Below, one piece after another: positions 26,103-33,798 of a stretch of 64,000 nucleotides of DNA. Source of the stretch: Pseudomonas taeanensis MS-3 (GTDB lineage Bacteria; Pseudomonadota; Gammaproteobacteria; Pseudomonadales; Pseudomonadaceae); the NCBI RefSeq assembly GCF_000498575.2, contig NZ_AWSQ01000002.1:713600-777599 (forward strand), read 5' to 3'. The translations under genes and the position numbers were made by a program. A model generated the notes under the pieces. That model did not search any database and was not told the origin of the DNA. It saw only the letters and a list, made by a program, of their open reading frames with translations. The number at the start of each line of letters is the position of its first letter. The stretch's first letter is position 1.

Positions 26103-27929
26103 GTGCCAAGCCCTTATCGTGTTGCTGACTACATTGCTGACTTCATCGCAGGGCTGGGCGTGGAGCACGTCTTCCTGTTGCCCGGTGGCGGTGCCATGCA
26201 CCTCAACGATGCGGTGGGCAAGCACCCGCGCCTGGAGGTGGTCGCCTGCCTGCATGAGCAGGCGGCAGCCATCGCCGCGGAGGCCTACTGCCGGATCAAC
26301 GAGAACATGGGTGTGGCAATGGTCACCACCGGTCCTGGCGCGACAAACGCCGTGACCGCAGTGGCCGGAGCCTGGATCGAATCGGTGCCGCTGCTGATCG
26401 TTTCCGGCCAGGTCAAGCGCGCCGACCTGTTGCGCGGCGCACCGCTGCGGCAGAAGGGTGTGCAGGAAGTGGACATCGTCAGCGTAGTCGCCCCCATCAC
26501 CAAATATGCAGTGACTATCGAGCGCCCAGAAGACATTCGTCGCGAGCTGGAGCGCGCAGTGAGTATTGCGCGTGCCGGCCGTGCCGGGCCGGTGTGGATA
26601 GACGTACCGCTGGATGTCCAGGGTGCCCCTATCGACCCGGCGCTGCTGCAAGGCTGGGAAGCTCCGCCAGAGCAACCGATAGCAATCGACACCAGCGTGC
26701 TGGAGCAGATTCATCAACTACTTGAGGGGGCCGAGCGACCGCTGCTGCTAGCCGGTCATGGTGTGCGTCTGAGCGGCGCGGCGCAGCTGTTTCGCAACAT
26801 CGTCGAGGCCATGGGCGTGCCGGTGGTGACCACGTGGAATGCCATGGATCTACTGCCTTACGAGCATCCGTTGTATGTGGGCCGGCCGGGGGTTGTTGCT
26901 CTGCGCGCGCCTAACTTTGCAATCCAGAACGCCGACCTGCTGATCTCCATCGGCTGCCGGCTGGACAACATCATCACGGCCTACAATCCACGCGATTTTG
27001 CTCGCGCTGCCCGCAAGGTGGTGGTCGATGTGGATGCCAATGAAATTGAGAAACTGGACATGGCGATGGATCTGACCGTGACCAGCGATGCCAAAACGTT
27101 CCTCGCCGCGCTGAGTCAGCAATTGGACGGCGCCGAGTTCCGTCGGCCTCAGTGGTTGGAACGCTGCCGTGACTGGAAGAGCCGCTATGGCGTAAACGAT
27201 GGCAAGCCGTTCCCGGCCACTGGGCCGATCAGCCATTTTCAGCTCGCCGACAGCCTGTCCGACGCCATCGCCCCGGATACGCTGATCAGTACCGGCAGCT
27301 CCGGACTGGCGGTGGAGGTGTTCTACACCGTGTTCCGCAACCGCCCCGGCCAGCGAGTGTTTCTGACCTCCGGGCTGGGTGCGATGGGCTACGGCCTGCC
27401 CGCTGCGATCGGTGCCTGTTTCGCCAACGGCCGCAAGCCGATGGTGGCGGTGGAGAGCGATGGCAGCTTGCAGCTGAACATCCAGGAGTTTGCGACGATG
27501 CGAGCCTTCGACCTGCCGATATGCCTGGTGGTGCTGAACAATGGCGGCTATGCCTCAATCCGCAATACCCAGCGCAACTACTTTGAAGGCCGTTATGTCG
27601 GCACCGGGCCAGAGGCCGGCCTGTGGATGCCGGACCTGGAGGATGTAGCGCGCACCTACCGCTTACCGTTCCGCCGGATCAGCGATGCATCGGAGCTGGC
27701 CAGTGGCTTGGTCGAAGCCATGGCTCAGCCGCGCCCACTGATCATCGAGGTCATGCTGATGAACGACGAAGCGCTTAGCCCCAAGGTAGCCGCTGTGCCT
27801 CAGCCGGATGGCTCGATGACTTCGATGCCGCTGGAGGACATGAGCCCGCTACTGCCGCTGGAGGTCCTGGAGAAGGAAATGGACGGCAACCTTACTGAGG
27901 TGTCGCGCAAGGTTCGGCAGCAGCTTTGA
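26103..27929 (+). CDS. Acetolactate-synthase-like ThDP-dependent enzyme (YerE-like candidate)
   Basis: A 608-residue ThDP enzyme with the three-domain acetolactate synthase layout: pyrimidine domain 1-180 (VFLLPGGGAMHLNDA, catalytic Glu in LHEQAAAIAAEAY), central domain 190-330, and pyrophosphate domain 360-560 (SGLGAMGYGLPAAIGA, metal motif SDGS with NN in LVVLNNGGYASI). It begins with GTG two bases after the preceding stop. Its place in a CDP-dideoxysugar cluster, not beside ilvN or amino-acid genes, recalls YerE, a ThDP/FAD enzyme that adds a two-carbon acetyl branch from pyruvate to CDP-4-keto-3,6-dideoxyglucose. The assignment to this reaction is inference; a biosynthetic IlvB role is unlikely here. 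Confidence 0.85.
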   Translation: MPSPYRVADYIADFIAGLGVEHVFLLPGGGAMHLNDAVGKHPRLEVVACLHEQAAAIAAEAYCRINENMGVAMVTTGPGATNAVTAVAGAWIESVPLLIVSGQVKRADLLRGAPLRQKGVQEVDIVSVVAPITKYAVTIERPEDIRRELERAVSIARAGRAGPVWIDVPLDVQGAPIDPALLQGWEAPPEQPIAIDTSVLEQIHQLLEGAERPLLLAGHGVRLSGAAQLFRNIVEAMGVPVVTTWNAMDLLPYEHPLYVGRPGVVALRAPNFAIQNADLLISIGCRLDNIITAYNPRDFARAARKVVVDVDANEIEKLDMAMDLTVTSDAKTFLAALSQQLDGAEFRRPQWLERCRDWKSRYGVNDGKPFPATGPISHFQLADSLSDAIAPDTLISTGSSGLAVEVFYTVFRNRPGQRVFLTSGLGAMGYGLPAAIGACFANGRKPMVAVESDGSLQLNIQEFATMRAFDLPICLVVLNNGGYASIRNTQRNYFEGRYVGTGPEAGLWMPDLEDVARTYRLPFRRISDASELASGLVEAMAQPRPLIIEVMLMNDEALSPKVAAVPQPDGSMTSMPLEDMSPLLPLEVLEKEMDGNLTEVSRKVRQQL

Positions 27930-27954
27930 ATCCTTCTTTCTCGCTCTTGAGTCC

Positions 27955-27996
27955 GATGCACAACTTTGCAGTATGCATACTGCAAAGTTGTGCATC
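27955..27996. repeat. Perfect 42-bp palindrome
   Basis: Two 21-base arms, 27955-27975 and 27976-27996, are exact reverse complements with no spacer. The centre is AGTATGCATACT. It lies 25 bases after the ThDP gene and 14 bases before the SDR remnant. No T run follows, so a standard terminator is unlikely. A dimeric operator, a recombination scar or an assembly fold-back are all possible. Confidence 0.95.
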
Positions 27997-28009
27997 AGGA
28001 GAGGTATCG

Positions 28010-28153
28010 GTGGCTTCAGTTTCGATCATTAACCCATTCATTAATCGTCGCAGTGCAGCCATCACCGGTGTTGGAACGGCAGTTGGGCTTGCCCTGGCTC
28101 ATCGGCTTAACTTTCGGGGCAACTGCAGCGCGCTGGTCAGGGATTGCCGATGA
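28010..28153 (+). pseudogene. Short-chain dehydrogenase N-terminal remnant (47 codons)
   Basis: GTG 28010 has a good ribosome-binding site (AGGAGAGG, 27997-28004). The 47-codon product contains AAITGVGTAVGLALAHRL, which fits the SDR coenzyme loop TGxGxxxGxA, followed by an ALVRD segment typical of the second strand, and then stops. The rest of an SDR (about 200 residues, including the YxxxK site) is absent. Its stop overlaps the next gene by ATGA, so the reading frame is coupled to the phosphatase gene and may still be translated. The likeliest reading is an internal deletion of an operon gene; a true micro-protein cannot be excluded. Confidence 0.55.
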
Positions 28154-28806
28154 AAACCCACATCCTTTTTGATTTCGACGGCACCTTAGTCGATTCGGCA
28201 CCGGCCATTCTCAGTTGCTTTAAGCAGGTGATGCAGGCTCATGGTTTGCAAGCCTGCCGTACTGTTGATGACAGCCTGATCGGGCCACCACTACGTCAGA
28301 CTCTAGAGTCCCTGAGTGGCCAAAGCGATCCCGCACTGCTTGATGCGCTAAGCGCCAGTTTCAAGGATATCTACGACTCCAAAGCCTGCTTGGAGACACC
28401 TGCTTATGCCGGCTGGCACACGTTGCTGGACAGCCTGTGCGCGCAGGGATTGACCTTGGCAATTGCTACCAATAAGCGCCTATTGCCGACACGAAAGATC
28501 ATCAATGCATTGGGATGGGACGAGCGTTTTTCCGAGGTTTTCGCGAGTGATTCTCACCCTGGGCTTTATGCCGACAAGACTGGAATGATTGCCGCGCTGC
28601 TGCAGAAACTCAGGATTGCACCGCAGGCGGCCATCTACGTCGGGGACACGGAACAGGATGGCCGTGCCGCTGCGGCCAATGCAGTAGATTTTTGGCCGGT
28701 GGCCTGGGGGTACGGAAGTTTCGGGAGTGGCTGTCAGCCATTTGTGTCGCCGCGACAGTTGGTGGCGCGCCTGGCGCCTGATACCAAGTCATCCGCTGTG
28801 ATATGA
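28150..28806 (+). CDS. HAD-family hydrolase, phosphoglycolate-phosphatase-like
   Basis: A 218-residue haloacid dehalogenase superfamily phosphatase. Motif I is FDFDGTLVDS (nucleophile Asp near residue 9), motif II the Thr in AIATNKRL, motif III a Lys near 140, and motif IV the acidic GDTEQDGRAA. The helical cap sits between motifs I and II, as in Gph/PGMB-like proteins. In a sugar cluster such an enzyme usually removes a sugar phosphate; here it could act on a phosphorylated product of the NeuB-like or ThDP step. The start overlaps the stop of the SDR remnant. Confidence 0.85.
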   Translation: MKTHILFDFDGTLVDSAPAILSCFKQVMQAHGLQACRTVDDSLIGPPLRQTLESLSGQSDPALLDALSASFKDIYDSKACLETPAYAGWHTLLDSLCAQGLTLAIATNKRLLPTRKIINALGWDERFSEVFASDSHPGLYADKTGMIAALLQKLRIAPQAAIYVGDTEQDGRAAAANAVDFWPVAWGYGSFGSGCQPFVSPRQLVARLAPDTKSSAVI

Positions 28807-28907
28807 GAAGGCAAGGGTAGTGATGAATTCCGTCGAATTGATCCTGTGGTCAGCGGCTAAAATATGCGCCTCGGTTCACCCGGTGTCATTCGTGGCCTTG
28901 CCGCGCC

Positions 28908-29975
28908 ATGTTTTCCTGGCTGTCCGGAGCTGATCCCATGCCGACCGCAGCCATCACATGTCCATGTTGCGCCACCTCGGCCGAAAAGCCCCAGGCTAGC
29001 CCTGCCTACACTGGGTGCTCGCGATGCGGGCACCGCTGGCGTATGCCTCAGGAAGCAGTAAGCGGTCGTTACTATGAGACGCTGGCTGAGCGCAACGACC
29101 CCCATGCGCCCTGGTTCAAGAGAAAAATTGCTGACCGGGTCGCAGCCCTGTCTTCTCTGCTAACACCCCAGACGCGGCGTGTTCTGGAGATCGGCTGCGC
29201 CGAAGGGGTATTGGGCGGAGAAACCAAGCTTCGTTTTCCCGTCGTCTATGATGGCGTGGAATTATCCCAAGACAGAGAGCTGGCCCTGACGAAGCTGGAC
29301 CAGGTCTTCCCGACCCCTGCTGACCAGGTGGAATCATCCCCCTATGACCTGATCGTTTCCTTCCACGTGCTGGAACATATCGCCAATCCCGCGCAGGAAC
29401 TCCAGGCTTGGTCCAGGCTGCTGGCCCCAGGTGGACAATTGCTGATCGAAGTACCCAACCGTGCAGGTCATCCCTTGCTGGACAATGACCATAACCCAGA
29501 GCATCTACATCAGTTCACCCCAGCCTCCCTGACGATTCTGCTCGCCGGTCAGGGATTTACCTGCCATCAATTGTCCTTGGGACATTACGAATCTCCGGTC
29601 TACCCGGACTCGATCCGGGTCGTCGCCCAACCTCAGCCCCAGGCTAGCGACCAGCGCACCCAGCTACTGCAGCGTTTCCACGAACGGCTCGGAGGCCCGT
29701 TCATCGCCTATGGCATAGGCGGTGATTTCCTGAATTACGTGGAGCCCCTGGCCGAGGCGCTGGATATTCAGGCCCTGTTGGATTCGTCCCCGGCCAAATG
29801 GGGACAGCAGCTCGGCCGGCACGTCGTCACCGCTTACACCCCGGAACTCCATGGGGAGTTACCCATCCTCATTTGCTCGATAAAGTTTTCGGCCGGAATC
29901 CGGCAACACCTGCTTTCCCTGGGGATTGCCCCGGAGCGCATCACTAATCTAGAGACTATCTATGAAGGCCCCTGA
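28908..29975 (+). CDS. Class I SAM methyltransferase with zinc-ribbon and C-terminal Rossmann-like domain
   Basis: A 355-residue protein in three parts. The N terminus has a four-cysteine metal-binding pattern (CPCC and CSRCGHRW). The SAM domain shows VLEIGCAEGVLGGE and FHVLEHIANP with APGGQLLIEVPN. The C-terminal 100 residues start with AYGIGGDFLNYV and LLDSSPAKWGQQL and resemble the C-terminal domain of NDP-sugar C-methyltransferases. That layout suggests methylation of a nucleotide-sugar carbon or of glycan oxygen; the target is inferred. A start at 28938 (MPTAAITCPCC) is also possible. Its end overlaps the next gene by 14 bp. Confidence 0.82.
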   Translation: MFSWLSGADPMPTAAITCPCCATSAEKPQASPAYTGCSRCGHRWRMPQEAVSGRYYETLAERNDPHAPWFKRKIADRVAALSSLLTPQTRRVLEIGCAEGVLGGETKLRFPVVYDGVELSQDRELALTKLDQVFPTPADQVESSPYDLIVSFHVLEHIANPAQELQAWSRLLAPGGQLLIEVPNRAGHPLLDNDHNPEHLHQFTPASLTILLAGQGFTCHQLSLGHYESPVYPDSIRVVAQPQPQASDQRTQLLQRFHERLGGPFIAYGIGGDFLNYVEPLAEALDIQALLDSSPAKWGQQLGRHVVTAYTPELHGELPILICSIKFSAGIRQHLLSLGIAPERITNLETIYEGP

Positions 29976-31725
29976 CTCTTTCCTCGGAGAAGATCTGTCT
30001 GGCATTCTCGCGGCGGACCTGCCTTGGGAGGAACTGTACGGTCGTCACATCCTGGTCACTGGGGCCTCGGGCTTCATCGGCGGACACATCGTCGAGGCCT
30101 TGGCCTGGCTCAATCGCTGTCATCCTCAAGTCGGCCTGCGCATCCATGTCCTGGCCCGTGATGTGGAAAAACTGCGCCAGCGTCTGCCCTGGCTGGATAT
30201 CTCAAGTGAGCTGAACCTTTTGATTCAGGATGTCACCCAGCCCTGTAGCCTCGCAACGCCGCTGGATTTCATCATCCATGCGGCCAGCCCGGCCAGCCCC
30301 AGGCACTACCTGGAACGGCCGGTGGACACCATCCGCGCCAATACCGACGGTACTCGGCAACTGCTCGAGCTGGCCCGGGACAAGCAGGCCCGTTTACTGT
30401 TTCTCAGCAGCGGAGCTGTTTACGGGGACAACGTCCTACAGATTGAGGCTATCGGGGAAACCGACTTCGGTAGTGAAGATCCTCTGTCACCGCGGGCCTG
30501 CTACAGCGAGAGCAAGCGGCTGGCGGAAACCCTGTGTCGGGCCTACCACGTCCAGTACGGCGTAGACGCCAGGATTGCCCGCGTTTCCCACTGCTATGGT
30601 CCGGGAATTCGCCTGGACGATGGCCGAGCCATCGCTGACCTGCTTGCCGACGTGCTGAGCGATCGGGATATCCACCTCGATTCGGACGGCAGCGCCTCTC
30701 GCCCGTTTTGCTACGTCTCAGACACGGTACGGGGGCTTTTCCATGTTCTGCTCAAGGGTGAGGCCGGGGAGGCTTACAACGTCGGGGAAACCCACGAAAC
30801 CACCATCCTGGAGCTGGCTCACATGATGATTGCGGCCGCGGGCAAGACCGATCGTCTGCATGTCACCGCAAAGGCCCGTAGTCCCTTAGCTCCAGCTGCA
30901 CGCAGTTCGGGACACTTCAATATCGACAAGATAAAGCGGTTGGGTTGGAGTACGACTATCAATCTGCAGGCTGGGCTGTACCGAACGCTCGGGCGCTATA
31001 GCAAGCATGAGCACATGCCAACTATCACTCTGTGCGCACCAACCATACCTGAGTGCGCGATGAACACCTCACGCCCTCAGGGTGCTAATGAAGTCTGCCA
31101 GTCAGCCGTCTGCCCCGATGCTTCGGTGTTCTGGCAGCAGGGAGTCATAGACCGAAGCATTCGGGAGCAACTGATTCGGCAAAAGGGGATGACACTATGG
31201 CTCACGGGTTTGAGCGCGTCGGGTAAAACCACCACGGCTTATTCGCTGGAGCAGCAACTGATCCTGGCACAGCGACTTTGTTATGTTCTTGATGGCGACA
31301 ATTTGCGCCATGGCGTCAATCGCAATTTGGGTTTTTCCCACGAGGATCGTAGGGAAAATATCCGCCGAACTGCAGAAATCGCGGGTCTGATGAACGATGC
31401 AGGTTTGATCGTTATCGTATCTTTGATTTCACCCCTAATTGCTGATCGCGTCATGGCAAAAGACATCATCGGTGCGGACAGCTTCATTGAGGTTTACCTG
31501 AATACCCCACTCGAAGTCTGCGAGGCGCGTGACCCCAAAAGCCTGTATCGCAAGGCCCGGCAAGGATTGATCACGAATTTTACTGGAATTAACGCTCCCT
31601 ATGAGGCCCCGCCTTTTGCGGATATCTGTGTCAACACTGTGCAGCTGTCGCCTTTTGAAGTAGCGCAGCAGATTCTCTTGATGGCAAACCTGCACAGGCA
31701 AACTCAATTCGGACCAGGAGGTTGA
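29962..31725 (+). CDS. NDP-sugar epimerase/dehydratase fused to APS kinase
   Basis: A 587-residue two-enzyme fusion. Residues 25-340 are an extended SDR: HILVTGASGFIGGHI (NAD loop), HAASPASPRHYLERP, LLFLSSGAVYGD and the catalytic CYSESKRLAET (YxxxK), closest in feel to UDP-xylose synthase/RmlB-type enzymes. Residues 395-580 are an APS kinase (CysC): P-loop LTGLSASGKTTT, LDGDNLRHGVNRNLGFS, EDRRENIRRTAEIA and LIVIVSLISP. APS kinase makes PAPS, the donor for the sulfotransferase encoded next. No stop lies between the parts; an internal ATG at 31060 (residue 367) could allow separate synthesis of the kinase. I know of no standard family with this fusion. Confidence 0.9.
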   Translation: MKAPDSFLGEDLSGILAADLPWEELYGRHILVTGASGFIGGHIVEALAWLNRCHPQVGLRIHVLARDVEKLRQRLPWLDISSELNLLIQDVTQPCSLATPLDFIIHAASPASPRHYLERPVDTIRANTDGTRQLLELARDKQARLLFLSSGAVYGDNVLQIEAIGETDFGSEDPLSPRACYSESKRLAETLCRAYHVQYGVDARIARVSHCYGPGIRLDDGRAIADLLADVLSDRDIHLDSDGSASRPFCYVSDTVRGLFHVLLKGEAGEAYNVGETHETTILELAHMMIAAAGKTDRLHVTAKARSPLAPAARSSGHFNIDKIKRLGWSTTINLQAGLYRTLGRYSKHEHMPTITLCAPTIPECAMNTSRPQGANEVCQSAVCPDASVFWQQGVIDRSIREQLIRQKGMTLWLTGLSASGKTTTAYSLEQQLILAQRLCYVLDGDNLRHGVNRNLGFSHEDRRENIRRTAEIAGLMNDAGLIVIVSLISPLIADRVMAKDIIGADSFIEVYLNTPLEVCEARDPKSLYRKARQGLITNFTGINAPYEAPPFADICVNTVQLSPFEVAQQILLMANLHRQTQFGPGG

Positions 31726-31727
31726 GC

Positions 31728-32597
31728 GTGTCGACCCCGATTTTTGTACATATTCCAAAAACTGCAGGCAGCACGATCCGTACCCTTATCACGGAAAACT
31801 ACCAGCCAGGTGAGGTACTCAGTCTGTATGGCGATCCCAAGGAGATTCTGACGACTGCGGCTTCGCATATTGGCCGGATGCAGGGAATGCGGCTCGTTCA
31901 GGGTCATACCCCCTATGGAACCCATAGGTTTCTGGGTATTCGCAATCCTCGTTACTTCACCTTTCTTCGGGAGCCCATCGCCCGGTTTCTCTCTGAAATT
32001 GCATATGCCGTGCGCCATGGCCATCATTCGTTTCATCAGGTGCTCGCCGCACCGGGGCTCACTGACAGCGAGCGCATCAGCAAGGCGTTGGACATCCCCT
32101 ATTTTCGCAACACCATGACCCACTTCGTGAGTGGTGCTTTTAGCACCGAGACGATCTCCATGACGCAGCTTGGAGTCGCCATCGATAACCTGTGGGCTAG
32201 TGAGTTTGTCGGTCTCAGTGAGTGCTTCGAGATATCGTTGCTGATCATGGCGAAGAAGCTTGGCTGGAGACACGTCGTTCCGCAGTTGAGTAATGTGCGC
32301 CCTGACGACGATACGATTAGCGCTGAACTTAGGGCGCGTTTGGTTAGACCTCTGGCCTATGACGCGATGTTGTATGCCGTCGCCCAAGAGCACTTTGCGC
32401 AGAGTCGCGCGCAGTACGGAGCGATCCTGGAGGAGGCTGCAGCCCAGTTGTCGGAACTGATCCGGCTACAAGGCTGCGAACATCCCGATACCCGGTATTC
32501 GATGTACCAGGTGTGGGATGCAATCCAGATTCCCCTTGATGAATACCAGGCCCGCATCGCAGCGGGATCTCCCCTGTATCGTTGGTTGAACGATTGA
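31728..32597 (+). CDS. PAPS-dependent carbohydrate sulfotransferase
   Basis: A 289-residue member of the Sulfotransfer_2-like group. The 5'-phosphosulfate loop is FVHIPKTAGSTIRTL at the extreme N terminus, and the 3'-phosphate motif is FTFLREPIARFLSEI near residue 80, the expected RxPxxRxxS pattern. QGHTPYG upstream of it is also family-typical. Enzymes of this type transfer sulfate from PAPS to sugar hydroxyls. The start is GTG 31728, 6 bases after AGGAGG; the stop of the epimerase-APS kinase gene lies just before it, so donor synthesis and use are genetically coupled. The acceptor is probably the flagellin glycan or its precursor. Confidence 0.88.
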   Translation: MSTPIFVHIPKTAGSTIRTLITENYQPGEVLSLYGDPKEILTTAASHIGRMQGMRLVQGHTPYGTHRFLGIRNPRYFTFLREPIARFLSEIAYAVRHGHHSFHQVLAAPGLTDSERISKALDIPYFRNTMTHFVSGAFSTETISMTQLGVAIDNLWASEFVGLSECFEISLLIMAKKLGWRHVVPQLSNVRPDDDTISAELRARLVRPLAYDAMLYAVAQEHFAQSRAQYGAILEEAAAQLSELIRLQGCEHPDTRYSMYQVWDAIQIPLDEYQARIAAGSPLYRWLND

Positions 32598-32616
32598 ATG
32601 CCTGAGGTGCCCGGCT

Positions 32617-33798
32617 TTGTCCACAAGACCTTGTGAAATTTGTGCTGGCGAAGACATGGATTTCATCCATCGCCAGCATTTCCTCTTCTCCGGCCAGGCT
32701 ACCCCCGTTCACTACGACGTGGTGGCTTGCCGGAAATGCGGTTTTGCCTTCGCTAGCGATATTCCCGACCAGTCTGCCCTGAATCACTTTTACCAAGACT
32801 CCGAGCATCACTTGCACACAGACGTGCCGCCGGGGCTAGCACGCATTCACGACGATTTCTTCGCCTTCGTCCGGCAACATATAGAGTTGTCCGCAACGAC
32901 TCGGGTGCTGGATATCGGTTCGGGCATGGGCCACTTCCTATCCCGTTTCAAGGCGGCGGGCCTGCATGAGCTGCTTGGTATCGAGCCCAGCCTGGCGGCT
33001 GCGCGATTGGGCAAGGAGGTTCACGGCCTGGAAATCCGGACGGGAACCGTGGATGCATTTACCCCAGCCCAGCCCTTTGGCCTAGTCACCCTGTGCGGTG
33101 TGCTCGAACACATCGCCGACCTCAAGGCCAGCGTGCGCCGGATTGCTGATCTGATTGAGGAGGGTGGGCATTTGTTCATCGCCGTTCCCGATGCAGTGGC
33201 CTTCGGGGCGTCGCCGCCCGCTGAGGCGTTTCTCGAGTTTGCGCTGGAACATATCAATTTCTTTAGCGCCACGAGCCTTGATAACCTGTTGTGTGCGATG
33301 GGCTTCGAGAAGCTTGACGTTATCTCCCAGCACAATGATTTCTATGACAACCACTATCTCCTGGCCTTGTATCGCAAGACCTCTAGGGCCTCGGAAAGCT
33401 TCAGGGCTGATGGTGAGTCGGCCGATAGCCTACGCAGCTATGTCAACCTGTCGCGGCAAACATTACGCCCGGTGGAGGAATTGGCTGCGCAACTGGAGGA
33501 AAGCGCAGAGCCCTTGCTCATCTGGGGGGCGGGCTCCCTCACCAGCCGGTTACTTTGTGATACACGCCTGGGCAATGCGAACATTCGCGGCATCATCGAC
33601 AGGAACAAGAACCTGCAGGGCAAGCCCTTGCTCGGCGTTACCATCTCCGCCCCCGAATCCGTCATGGATCACCAGGGAGCCACGATTTTCATCGCTAGCA
33701 CCACCTATGCCGAAGAGATCCGCAATACGCTCATCCGACAGTATGGCTGGGCCGGAAGGATCGTCAGTCTTGCGCCAGGAGTTACGGAATACCGATGA
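32617..33798 (+). CDS. Class I SAM methyltransferase, C-methyltransferase-like architecture
   Basis: A 393-residue protein with an N-terminal four-cysteine zinc motif (CEIC and CRKCGFAF), a SAM domain (VLDIGSGMGHFLSRF, LCGVLEHIADL, GGHLFIAVPD) and a C-terminal Rossmann-like domain (LLIWGAGSLTSRLL, IIDRNKNLQGKPLLG, TIFIASTTYAEEI). This three-part layout is that of sugar C-methyltransferases and related glycan methyltransferases. The start is a TTG at 32617 with GAGG nine bases upstream; no in-frame ATG is near. It resembles the product of 28908-29975 in layout but the two are diverged. The stop overlaps the next gene by 4 bp. Confidence 0.83.
   Translation: MSTRPCEICAGEDMDFIHRQHFLFSGQATPVHYDVVACRKCGFAFASDIPDQSALNHFYQDSEHHLHTDVPPGLARIHDDFFAFVRQHIELSATTRVLDIGSGMGHFLSRFKAAGLHELLGIEPSLAAARLGKEVHGLEIRTGTVDAFTPAQPFGLVTLCGVLEHIADLKASVRRIADLIEEGGHLFIAVPDAVAFGASPPAEAFLEFALEHINFFSATSLDNLLCAMGFEKLDVISQHNDFYDNHYLLALYRKTSRASESFRADGESADSLRSYVNLSRQTLRPVEELAAQLEESAEPLLIWGAGSLTSRLLCDTRLGNANIRGIIDRNKNLQGKPLLGVTISAPESVMDHQGATIFIASTTYAEEIRNTLIRQYGWAGRIVSLAPGVTEYR

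Noticed and set aside
27926..28009. Upstream extension of the SDR remnant through the palindrome
   Set aside because: It overlaps the end of the ThDP gene and reads through the palindrome; the ribosome-binding site points to GTG 28010.
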